NCBI GenBank assembly: GCA_946185835.1
Contig: CAMHKW010000005.1
Location: 1 to 64,000, forward strand
Direction of reading: 5' to 3'
Origin: an uncultured Bacteroidales bacterium
GTDB taxonomy: Bacteria > Bacteroidota > Bacteroidia > Bacteroidales > Paludibacteraceae
DNA length: 64,000 bases
Below are positions 47,573-56,403 of this stretch, in pieces. The translations under genes and the position numbers were made by a program. Position 1 is the stretch's first letter; each line of letters opens with the position of its first letter. The notes under the pieces were generated by a model. That model saw nothing but the letters and a program-made list of their open reading frames with translations, ran no database searches and had not been told where the DNA came from.

Positions 47573-48361
47573 TTAGCGTTTCAGACCAACCACTTTAGCG
47601 GGAGCAGCTGCCTGTTCTTCTGACTTGAGGTCGTAGGGACGATATTCGATTGCGAAGACATATCCGGTTGCGACAGGATCCGTATCAAGCATCTGTAAGA
47701 TGAACAAGTTGTCGGCGTCGATGTCGTTCCATGAGCTGGCTCCTTCAGGTATCTCGGCGTCTACCAAGAGATATTTCATTGAAGTGTTGTCGGCTACAAC
47801 TGTTTCACCATATTGTGAAAGATAGGCCAAGTAGTTTTGCAGAGCTGTCTGATTGGCGACAGTTACATATACGTCGACGCAAGTGATGTTGTTGTTTTCA
47901 TCGAACAGGTATACATACTGTGGGAAGCCTGTGCTTTCCATGTAGCGCATCCAGCGATCGTCGGTAGCGATGGTGTCGGGGTCGCCGAACTCAGCTATCA
48001 CCTGGTCTTTGGTCTTGTTGAAGATAGTCACGTCGATCGGACGGCTCAGGGCGTTGATTGACGGGATGACCTTCACTGTCACGTTGCCGGTGAGTTTCGA
48101 GGTCTTGGCTTCGAGTACGGTCTCACCTACGTGAGCTCCTTTTATTGACGTGGCTACACCGCTTTCACCTAATACTGTTGCCACGAAAGGCTTAGCTGAG
48201 GTCCATGTGGCAGCTTCGGTCTCGCCGATGAGTGAAACGTCGGTTGACTGACCATAGGTTACGGTAACTTGTGACTTGCTGAACTGCAACTCTTTGTTGC
48301 CTCCGCAGGAGCAGATGAGTGCTGCCAATGCAACAACTGATAAAAATTTAACGCTTTTCAT
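47573..48361 (-). CDS. Uncharacterised lipoprotein with Ig-like (BIG2-type) N-terminal segment
   Basis: Start MKSVKFLSVVALAALICSCGGNKE; VTVTYGQSTDVSLIGETEAATWTSAKPFVATV. Confidence 0.7.
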   Translation of the reverse strand: MKSVKFLSVVALAALICSCGGNKELQFSKSQVTVTYGQSTDVSLIGETEAATWTSAKPFVATVLGESGVATSIKGAHVGETVLEAKTSKLTGNVTVKVIPSINALSRPIDVTIFNKTKDQVIAEFGDPDTIATDDRWMRYMESTGFPQYVYLFDENNNITCVDVYVTVANQTALQNYLAYLSQYGETVVADNTSMKYLLVDAEIPEGASSWNDIDADNLFILQMLDTDPVATGYVFAIEYRPYDLKSEEQAAAPAKVVGLKR

Positions 48362-48427
48362 TGTAGTAAGTGTTAGTTGATTTATAATTTGTGTGTATGC
48401 GGCTGACTGAGCCGCATACACCTGTCT

Positions 48428-51400
48428 TTATTTCTTCTCAGCCAGTTTGCGCTCTTTGCGACGGTCTTGAGCTTGCTGTATGTCGTATGCTATCGGGGTA
48501 GCTATGAAGATAGACGAGTAGGTACCGATAATCACACCGAGCAACAGAGCGAAGACGAAGCCGCGTATCGAGCTGCCGCCGAAGAGGAAGATGGCAAATA
48601 GCACAACGAACGTCGACATAGAGGTCGAGAACGTACGAGAGATAGTGGCATTGATGGCATCGTTGATGTTGACCTTACGTTCGCGTTTCGGATACAGCTT
48701 GTTGTATTCGCGGATACGGTCGAAGATAACCACGGTATCGTTGATAGAGTAACCTATCACGGTAAGGATGGCTGCGATGAACGATTGGTCGATCTCCATC
48801 GAGAACGGCATGATACGCCAGAAGATAGCGTAGATACCAAGGATGATGATACTGTCGTGTGCAAGAGCGATGATACCGCCTGCCGAGAACGAGATGTTGC
48901 GGAAGCGAAGCAGGATATAGAGTGCTATCACTATCAGGGCTATGATGATAGCCCAAACGGCTGCCACCTTGATGTCGTCGGCTATCGACGGACCAACCTT
49001 CTGGCTCTGCATTATACCTACAGCGTTGTCTTCGCTGCCTGCCGAACCGTTGACGAAGTCAGCATAGCTGACGTCAGAGCCGAGCTTCTCTTGAAGACCG
49101 CGATACAGACGGGCGTTGATGTCGTCGTCGATATTGGGATCCTCTGAGTTGACACCATACTTGGTCGATACACGCACTTGGTTCTGGTTGCCGATGGTGA
49201 TAACGGTTACCGACTCACCGTCGAACTCGTCTTCCAAGAGCGAACGTATCTCTTCTGTCTCGACAGGCTCAGCAAAACGGATGACGTAGTTGCGACCACC
49301 CGAGAAGTCGATACCCAGATTCAGACGACCGAAGATATGAGGCTCCAGACCGAAGATAGAAATCACTACCAAAGCACCTGAGATTATATATGTCACCTTG
49401 CGAGCGCTAACGAAGTCGAAGTGCAGGTTCTGGAACCAGTTCTTGGTGATGTCAGAGGTGAAAGCCAAAGGTTTGGCTGTCGGACGCTTAGCATAGTCTT
49501 CGAGCATCAGACGTGTCAAGAACACAGCTGTCAGGAACGACGAGATGATACCTATCATGAAGGTGACGGCGAAGCCGCGGATAGGACCTGTACCGAAGAC
49601 AGCGAGAACGACACCGGTGAGGAACGAAGTGACGTTAGAGTCGACGATGGCGGAGATGGCACCCGAGAAACCGTCGGTGATAGCTTTCGAGAGGTTCTTG
49701 CCTGCCTTCATCTCTTCGCGGATACGCTCGTAGATAAGCACGTTGGCATCGACTGCCATACCCAATGTCAGGACGATACCTGCGATACCGGGCAACGTCA
49801 GTACTGCCGAGAACGAGCAGAGGATACCAATCAGAAGGAAGACGTTGCACAACAGGGCTGCGTCGGCTATCAGACCGGGGATGACACCATAGTAGAATAT
49901 CATATACAGAAGCACGAGGCAGAAAGCTATGATGAAGCTTATCAGACCATCGTGGATGGCTTCCTGACCGAGCGACGGACCTACAACGTCTTCTTGAACG
50001 ATATGTGCGGGAGCCGGCATCTTACCCGACTTAAGGGTGTTAGCCAAGTCCTTGGCTTCTTCAACGGTGAAATGGCCGGTGATCTGTGAGTTGCCACCGT
50101 CGATCTTGGACTGAACGGTGGGGAACGAATATACGAATCCGTCGAGCACGATGGCTACCGACTTGCCGATATTCTGCTCTGTCAGACGTGACCATTGCTC
50201 GGCACCTTCTTTGTTCATCGACATGCTAACGTAAGCTTCGCCGGTGGTCTGTTGGAAGTCGCTGCGAGCGTCGGTAATCACGTCGCCGGCAAGGCTGGGA
50301 CGTCCGTCGCGCTGAGCCTTCAGGGCGATGAGCTGATAGTAGCTGCCTGCCTCGTCGATAGGCTTAACGGTCCAATGCAGACGCAGGTTACGCGGCAGAA
50401 CCGACTGTGCCTGCTTCGAGGCGAAGATGGTGTTGATGGCGGCAGTATCCGACCAGTGAGCTGTTCCCACTACCGGACCCTGATATGCCTGACCTGCAGC
50501 GTTAACCGAGGGCTGAAGGATGGCGAACAGAGGGTTCTGTTTCTTCCATTGCTCGGCTTTGGCGGCTTCGTCTTCGGCGGCTGCCAAAGCTAATGCGGCG
50601 CTGTCGGTGGCAGCGGTGTCGGCTGTAGCGGTTTGAGCAGCGGCTTCGGGCTGAGAGGCTGACTGCGAAGCAGCATCGGTAGCTGCCTGAGTGGCTGCCA
50701 ACTCGCTGTTGATCTGGGCAAGACGAGGATAGATCTCGTCGAAGTTGTAGGTCTCCCAGAACTCGAGGTTGGCTGTTCCTTGCAAGAGTTTGCGAACACG
50801 CTCCGGCTCTTTGATACCCGGAAGCTCTATCAAGATACGACCGGCTTGGTCCATCTTCTGAATGTTAGGCTGAACCACGCCGAAGCGGTCGATACGAGTA
50901 CGCAACACGTTGAACGAGTTGTCAACGGCGCTGTTGGTCTCTTCGCGAAGCACGTCAAGCACCTGAGCATTGGTCGACGACGACGATATCTTGTCTTTGA
51001 GCTCGTACTTGGCAAAGATGGTCGACAGTTTGGCACCCGGAGCCACCTCGTCCCATGCCTGAGCAAACAACGTGATGAAGTCCGACTGTGAAGCGGTCTG
51101 ACGAGACTTGGCAAGCTCCATAGCTGCCTTGAAGTTCTCTGACTGGTCGTAGCCCGACAAAGCGTTGACAATGTCAGGAACGCTCACTTCCATAATAACG
51201 TTCATACCACCCTTGAGGTCAAGACCCAAGTTGATTTCTTTTTCACGACACTCTTTGAGAGTGTAACCGAACCATACCTTCTCTTTTGCCATGTTGTCGA
51301 GGTAAACCATAGCTCCTTCAGGAGCTTGGGCTGCCTTCTTTTCGTAATGACGAACAACAAAACTGAAAGAGAGATAGAAGGCGCATACCAATGCTAATAG

Positions 51401-51436
51401 TACCGCCAGTGTTCTAACAAGTCCTTTGTTTTGCAT
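48428..51436 (-). CDS. secDF: Fused protein translocase subunit SecDF
   Basis: SecD LDLKGGMNVIMEV, GMAVDANVLIYERIREE; SecF GIDFSGGRNYVIRF, GYSINDTVVIFDRIRE. Confidence 0.97.
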   Translation of the reverse strand: MQNKGLVRTLAVLLALVCAFYLSFSFVVRHYEKKAAQAPEGAMVYLDNMAKEKVWFGYTLKECREKEINLGLDLKGGMNVIMEVSVPDIVNALSGYDQSENFKAAMELAKSRQTASQSDFITLFAQAWDEVAPGAKLSTIFAKYELKDKISSSSTNAQVLDVLREETNSAVDNSFNVLRTRIDRFGVVQPNIQKMDQAGRILIELPGIKEPERVRKLLQGTANLEFWETYNFDEIYPRLAQINSELAATQAATDAASQSASQPEAAAQTATADTAATDSAALALAAAEDEAAKAEQWKKQNPLFAILQPSVNAAGQAYQGPVVGTAHWSDTAAINTIFASKQAQSVLPRNLRLHWTVKPIDEAGSYYQLIALKAQRDGRPSLAGDVITDARSDFQQTTGEAYVSMSMNKEGAEQWSRLTEQNIGKSVAIVLDGFVYSFPTVQSKIDGGNSQITGHFTVEEAKDLANTLKSGKMPAPAHIVQEDVVGPSLGQEAIHDGLISFIIAFCLVLLYMIFYYGVIPGLIADAALLCNVFLLIGILCSFSAVLTLPGIAGIVLTLGMAVDANVLIYERIREEMKAGKNLSKAITDGFSGAISAIVDSNVTSFLTGVVLAVFGTGPIRGFAVTFMIGIISSFLTAVFLTRLMLEDYAKRPTAKPLAFTSDITKNWFQNLHFDFVSARKVTYIISGALVVISIFGLEPHIFGRLNLGIDFSGGRNYVIRFAEPVETEEIRSLLEDEFDGESVTVITIGNQNQVRVSTKYGVNSEDPNIDDDINARLYRGLQEKLGSDVSYADFVNGSAGSEDNAVGIMQSQKVGPSIADDIKVAAVWAIIIALIVIALYILLRFRNISFSAGGIIALAHDSIIILGIYAIFWRIMPFSMEIDQSFIAAILTVIGYSINDTVVIFDRIREYNKLYPKRERKVNINDAINATISRTFSTSMSTFVVLFAIFLFGGSSIRGFVFALLLGVIIGTYSSIFIATPIAYDIQQAQDRRKERKLAEKK

Positions 51437-51682
51437 TTTGTTGAGTATTTAAATTTAGTTTTTAATCGGGTTATAAGTCTGCCAAACGAACTCAGTCCGG
51501 CAGTGTCTTGTTTGCTGCTAACACGCTATTATAGCGCATACCTATACAAATTAGCGTGCAAAGATAAGTTATTTTTCTGATACGAGCAAATTTTTGCATT
51601 TTTTTGTTTGTTTGGACGCTATGAAGGGCTGTAAGAAAAAAAATGATTACCTTTGCAGTCCGTGCCGTTTTGGCGGTGTATT

Positions 51683-53137
51683 ATGATAAAGAGTATGAAG
51701 AAAACGATAGCCATATCCCTCTTTTTGTATGTATGTGTCGGCGTGTATGCACAGTCGGCACTCGAGAAAATGCTTTCGAGCGACGTATGCCGCAGTGCTA
51801 ATGTCAGTGTGCTGGTCAAGAACATGCGAACGGGTGAGACGTATGCCACTTATAGGTCCGACAACGTGTTGCCTCCGGCTTCTACCATGAAGCTGCTGAC
51901 CACTGCTACCGCACTCGAGATGTTAGGTGCCGACTTCCGCTTTGAGACCACCATCGAGACCGATGGCAAGCTGTCGGCTGACGGAACACTCGAGGGTAAT
52001 CTGTATCTCAGAGGCACGGGCGACCCCACTCTCGGCAGTCAGAAAGTAGGCAACCAGATGTTCCTTTGCAAGTGGGCACAGCAGATGGCGCTACTCGGGC
52101 TGCGCCGCGTGAAAGGGGCGGTAGTGGCTGACATGAGTTTCTTCGACGGCGATGCCACTAACCCGGGGTGGCTGTGGGAAGACATAGGCAACTACTACGC
52201 GCCGGGAATCTTCTCGTTGGCATATATGGACAACACCATGAACGTGCAGCTGCGCTCCGCAGCTCGCGGCACTGTGGCAGAGGTGGTGAAGACCATACCC
52301 GAAGTGCCGGAGGTGACGTTCGAAAACCATATATTATGCACCTCTATACAGTACGACGGTGCTTACGTACATGGAATGCCATATAACAACGTCCGTTATC
52401 TCACCGGTTCGGTGCCGTCCGACAGAGGCATCTTCGGCGTGAAAGGCGACCTGCCTAACCCGGGACTGTTGTTGGCGCGACATTTCACTGCCCGACTGCG
52501 TGAGGCAGGCATAGTGGTCGACCGCGAAGCCGAATACATCACTGTGCCGCAGACCGATGCCGACGGCAACAGCGTTGAGCGCAACGTGCTCTATACTCAC
52601 CTCTCAGAGCCTTTGTCCGAGATAGTGGCAGAGACCAATATCAACTCCAACAACCTCTACGCCGAGCAGGTGTTCCGCTATTTAGGCAGCCGTATCGCCA
52701 CACCTACCACCATCCGCAACTCTCAAGACATAGTGTCAGCCTTCTGGCGTAATCGTAAGATCGACATGTCGGCATGCACGGTGCAAGACGGTTGCGGACT
52801 GTCGCCCGTAGATGCCATGTCGGCGAGCCTGTTCGTAGCACTGCTCACCTATATGTACAAGAGCGCTTCGGCTGAGGCTTTTAAGGCCTCGTTGCCGGTG
52901 GCAGGTGAGTCGGGGACATTGCGAGGATTCGGTGTGGGTACTGCTCTCGAACATAGGCTCCGTGCTAAGTCGGGAACGACATCGAAGATAAAGAGCTACG
53001 CCGGGTATATCGACACCGCTGATGGCGAGACACTCGTCTTTGCCGTGATAGTACACAACCCCAAAGGTAAAGTGAAGAACGCGCAGGCGCAGATACAGCG
53101 TTTTCTCACGCAACTGGTCGACGAGATAAAGAAATAG
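51683..53137 (+). CDS. dacB: D-alanyl-D-alanine carboxypeptidase/endopeptidase (PBP4, S13 family)
   Basis: PPASTMKLLTTATALEMLG (SxxK); SNNLYAEQVFR; RAKSGTTSKIKSYAGYI (KSGT). Confidence 0.93.
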   Translation: MIKSMKKTIAISLFLYVCVGVYAQSALEKMLSSDVCRSANVSVLVKNMRTGETYATYRSDNVLPPASTMKLLTTATALEMLGADFRFETTIETDGKLSADGTLEGNLYLRGTGDPTLGSQKVGNQMFLCKWAQQMALLGLRRVKGAVVADMSFFDGDATNPGWLWEDIGNYYAPGIFSLAYMDNTMNVQLRSAARGTVAEVVKTIPEVPEVTFENHILCTSIQYDGAYVHGMPYNNVRYLTGSVPSDRGIFGVKGDLPNPGLLLARHFTARLREAGIVVDREAEYITVPQTDADGNSVERNVLYTHLSEPLSEIVAETNINSNNLYAEQVFRYLGSRIATPTTIRNSQDIVSAFWRNRKIDMSACTVQDGCGLSPVDAMSASLFVALLTYMYKSASAEAFKASLPVAGESGTLRGFGVGTALEHRLRAKSGTTSKIKSYAGYIDTADGETLVFAVIVHNPKGKVKNAQAQIQRFLTQLVDEIKK

Positions 53138-53145
53138 ACGCCGCT

Positions 53146-54096
53146 ATGCTTACTTATCTTGCTTCTACCGACAGCACCAACACCCGACTTGTCGAATACC
53201 TGCGCTCACAACGGCAACAAGGGCTGTGTGTCGACAACCTTACTACTTTCTACACCGACTATCAGACGGCAGGACGCGGTCAGCAGGGTAACTCGTGGGA
53301 GAGCGAGGCAGGGCAGAATCTGCTGTTTTCCACCTATCTGCAGTCCGATATCTCGGCTGAGTGTCAGTTTCGTATATCCGAACTCGTAAGCGTGGTTATA
53401 GCCCGGGTGGTGGCAGAGGTGTTGTCGTGTCATGCGCCCGAGCATGCCGACGCGGTGAAAATCAAATGGCCCAACGACATCTACATCTACGACAAGAAAG
53501 TGTGCGGCATACTGATAGAGCACGAGCTGCAAGGGCAAGCCGTCTCGTCGATCATAGGTGTGGGACTCAACGTCAACCAGCTCTTGTTCCGCTCGCCGGC
53601 ACCTAACCCTGTGTCGATACGGCATTACACCACTGTGGCGTTAGACATACATCCTATTCTCAGCGATATCCTTTCCGGCTTTGCCGCGTTGCTTGCGCTG
53701 TTGCAGCAGCCCGAAGAGCTTCACCGACTGTATATGTCAATGCTCTATCGCCGCGAAGGCTATTTCAGGTATATGGAGCGCGAGTGTTCCGTCGCACCAA
53801 CCTCTATTGTCAGTTCAAACGGCGATACACAGACTACTACTCGTCTGACTACAAACGAATCAGAGACATCACTGCGTGACGCCTCTGATTATTCTGCCGC
53901 ATCTGCTGCAAGCTCTACTGCCGCATCTGCTGCAAGCTCTACTGCCGCATCTGCTGCAAGTTCTTCTGCCGCGACCTCTTTCCCTATATTCTCCGCCCGA
54001 ATCGTTGATGTCGACCGGTTTGGCAGACTCGTCCTACAGGACGAAGCCGGCATGTTGCATACCTATCACTTCAAACAAATCCGCTTTGTGGTGTAG
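53146..54096 (+). CDS. birA: Biotin--[acetyl-CoA-carboxylase] ligase
   Basis: DYQTAGRGQQGNSWESEAGQNLLFST, VKIKWPNDIYIYDKKVCGILIE, IIGVGLNVNQ. Confidence 0.92.
   Translation: MLTYLASTDSTNTRLVEYLRSQRQQGLCVDNLTTFYTDYQTAGRGQQGNSWESEAGQNLLFSTYLQSDISAECQFRISELVSVVIARVVAEVLSCHAPEHADAVKIKWPNDIYIYDKKVCGILIEHELQGQAVSSIIGVGLNVNQLLFRSPAPNPVSIRHYTTVALDIHPILSDILSGFAALLALLQQPEELHRLYMSMLYRREGYFRYMERECSVAPTSIVSSNGDTQTTTRLTTNESETSLRDASDYSAASAASSTAASAASSTAASAASSSAATSFPIFSARIVDVDRFGRLVLQDEAGMLHTYHFKQIRFVV
53893..53973 (+). repeat. 24-bp tandem repeat (x3 plus partial) inside birA
   Basis: TCTGCCGCATCTGCTGCAAGCTCT / ACTGCCGCATCTGCTGCAAGCTCT / ACTGCCGCATCTGCTGCAAGTTCT. Confidence 0.95.
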
Positions 54097-54153
54097 CAAA
54101 GGAATATAGTGGGGTAGAAAGAATATATTAAGTAAGAGAAAAGAGCATATCAA

Positions 54154-54558
54154 CTAATTATGTTTCTCGATTAAGGATATCACGTGATTTATAAATAATC
54201 GCGTTTCTTCAATACGTGGAGTAATATCACTCTCGGTGGCATAATAGGTGCAATTGTAGTCAGCTCTTTCTCGAAGCGCTTGCAGTTGACTATAAAACGA
54301 ACCTTCTTGCTGTGATATCAGGCCGGTTTTTACATAAAACTGATTGAGTTGTACCACTGCACCTTGGTGCGTTCCTACTGAATGCCCTGAACTGATTAGT
54401 AAGGCGCTAACTGCGTGGAAGGCAGAATAATATAGTCTATTGGCTATGTTGTTCCACAATCCGATTTCTTTTAGCTTGGCTATTTCGTCAAAAGTACGCA
54501 GTGCTTTTTCTTTCTCAAAATCAACCATTATTTGGCGTTCTTCTTGTGTCAGGCTCAT
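54154..54558 (-). CDS. HEPN domain protein (toxin-like partner)
   Basis: NIANRLYYSAFHAVSALLISSGH ... LRERADYNCTYY; follows an MNT gene with 4-bp overlap. Confidence 0.85.
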   Translation of the reverse strand: MSLTQEERQIMVDFEKEKALRTFDEIAKLKEIGLWNNIANRLYYSAFHAVSALLISSGHSVGTHQGAVVQLNQFYVKTGLISQQEGSFYSQLQALRERADYNCTYYATESDITPRIEETRLFINHVISLIEKHN

Positions 54559-54872
54559 ATTATTTGAATTTTATCGTGTTCCACGTTTTTGTAGTATGGT
54601 AAGAAACTCAATCCTTGCCATTCTTTGATACCATATATTTGTATGCTAAAATACTGATTCAGGTCAAAACCAACTTGCATGATAGGGTATGCAAATTTCT
54701 TGTAATCTGCGTTTTCGTCGATTTCTTTGTTGAGCAACAAAAGCATATCCCAATCGGAATCGTCTCTGTAGTCGCCGCGAGCGCGTGAGCCATATAGATA
54801 GAGATGACCATCCGGAGGTATTACTTTGATAGCAGTCGCTCTGATTGCTGATATTACGCTGTCTCGGTCCAT
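54555..54872 (-). CDS. Minimal nucleotidyltransferase (MNT; antitoxin-like partner)
   Basis: LYLYGSRARGDYRDDSDWDMLLLL. Confidence 0.9.
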   Translation of the reverse strand: MDRDSVISAIRATAIKVIPPDGHLYLYGSRARGDYRDDSDWDMLLLLNKEIDENADYKKFAYPIMQVGFDLNQYFSIQIYGIKEWQGLSFLPYYKNVEHDKIQII

Positions 54873-55077
54873 GGCTGTGATTGATTATGTTCTAACTTAC
54901 TTAGGGATAATTATTATGGGCACTTCTATATGGCAAATCTGTTATTACCTGTTTTTGTTGCGGGCGAGGACGCCCGCATTCCCAAAGACGACTGCAAAGT
55001 TAGTATTTGTTTTTGAAATAGCAAATTAGGGGAAGTAAAATTAGCAAATAAATATTTTCCGATAGATATGAGTCATA

Positions 55078-55113
55078 AAAAAAACTTGCTGCCTCGAGGC
55101 AGCAAGTTTTTTT
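55078..55113. terminator. Bidirectional-type terminator downstream of fba
   Basis: AAAAAAAACTTGCTGCCTCGAGGCAGCAAGTTTTTTT. Confidence 0.92.
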
Positions 55114-55116
55114 GTG

Positions 55117-56118
55117 TTATAAGGCTTTCCCGTCGGAGCCGAGCACTTCGATGATTTTGTGCTTGTAGAGTTGCTCCATCAGGTCGCGTGCCGGACCGCA
55201 GTATTTGCGCGGGTCGAACTCTCCGGGTTTCTCAGCGAAGACCTTGCGAACGGCTGCGGTGAAGGCGAGACGTGAGTCAGAGTCGATGTTGATTTTGCAT
55301 ACAGCCGACTTAGCAGCCTTGCGCAGTTGCTCTTCGGGTATACCTACTGCGTCGGGCAGTTTGCCTCCGTATTTGTTGATCATGTCGACATACTCTTGAG
55401 GTACCGACGACGAACCGTGCAGAACGATGGGGAAGCCCGGCAGTTTCTTCATTATCTCGTCGAGGATGTCGAATGCGAGTGGAGGAGGAACGAGTCTGCC
55501 GGTCTTGGGGTCGCGGGTGCACTGCTCGGGTGTGAACTTATATGCTCCGTGGCTGGTACCGATAGAGATAGCGAGCGAGTCGCAGCCGGTGCGCGATGAG
55601 AAGTCGATAACTTCTTCCGGACGGGTATAGTGGCTTGCCTCTGCTTGTACTTCGTCTTCAACACCTGCCAGCACGCCAAGCTCAGCCTCTACGGTAACGT
55701 CGAACTGATGAGCGTACTCAACGACACGCTTCGACAGAGCGATGTTCTCTTCGTAAGGAAGAGCCGAACCGTCGATCATCACCGACGAGAAGCCCATGTC
55801 GATACACGACTTGCAAAGCTCGAAGCTGTCGCCGTGGTCGAGGTGAAGAACAATCTGTGGATTCTCCCAACCGAGTTCCTTTGCATACTCTACTGCACCT
55901 TGTGCCATGTAACGAAGCAGAGTGGCATTGGCATAGTTGCGAGCACCTTTCGACACTTGAAGGATAACGGGCGACTTGGTCTCTGCAGCTGCTTTGATGA
56001 TAGCCTGAAGCTGCTCGAGGTTGTTGAAGTTAAATGCAGGAATGGCATAACCGCCATTGATGGCTTTGGCAAACATCTCACGGGTGTTTACAAGCCCTAA
56101 TTCTTTGTAGCTTACCAT
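55117..56118 (-). CDS. Class II fructose-bisphosphate aldolase
   Basis: IVLHLDHGDSFELCKSCIDMGFSSVMIDGSALPYEENI; FPIVLHGSSSVPQEYV. Confidence 0.95.
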   Translation of the reverse strand: MVSYKELGLVNTREMFAKAINGGYAIPAFNFNNLEQLQAIIKAAAETKSPVILQVSKGARNYANATLLRYMAQGAVEYAKELGWENPQIVLHLDHGDSFELCKSCIDMGFSSVMIDGSALPYEENIALSKRVVEYAHQFDVTVEAELGVLAGVEDEVQAEASHYTRPEEVIDFSSRTGCDSLAISIGTSHGAYKFTPEQCTRDPKTGRLVPPPLAFDILDEIMKKLPGFPIVLHGSSSVPQEYVDMINKYGGKLPDAVGIPEEQLRKAAKSAVCKINIDSDSRLAFTAAVRKVFAEKPGEFDPRKYCGPARDLMEQLYKHKIIEVLGSDGKAL

Positions 56119-56180
56119 GATTAAAGATTTATAATTGATGATTTATAATATGATTTCTAATTTCAAAATTCTTCCATTTT

Positions 56181-56199
56181 CGCCGGCCAGAAACCGGCG
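56181..56199. repeat. 19-bp dispersed palindrome (degenerate) CGCCGGCCAGAAACCGGCG
   Basis: Outer CGCCGG/CCGGCG intact; followed by CTCCCG as at 37593. Confidence 0.7.
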
Positions 56200-56403
56200 C
56201 TCCCGCTAAACTCTAAACAAACTCCACTACGCCTGCAAAGTTAATGATTTTCTTTGATAGTGCAAAAACGCTTTATTTTTCTTTTCAAACTGCAACCTCC
56301 ACTTTTCAAACTGCTATATTCGTTGGTTCAACACTCTCGGTGACGATGGTCTTGGTAGCCGCTAATATGCATGTCCGGGCAAAGTGATGTCGTGTTCTTG
56401 TCG

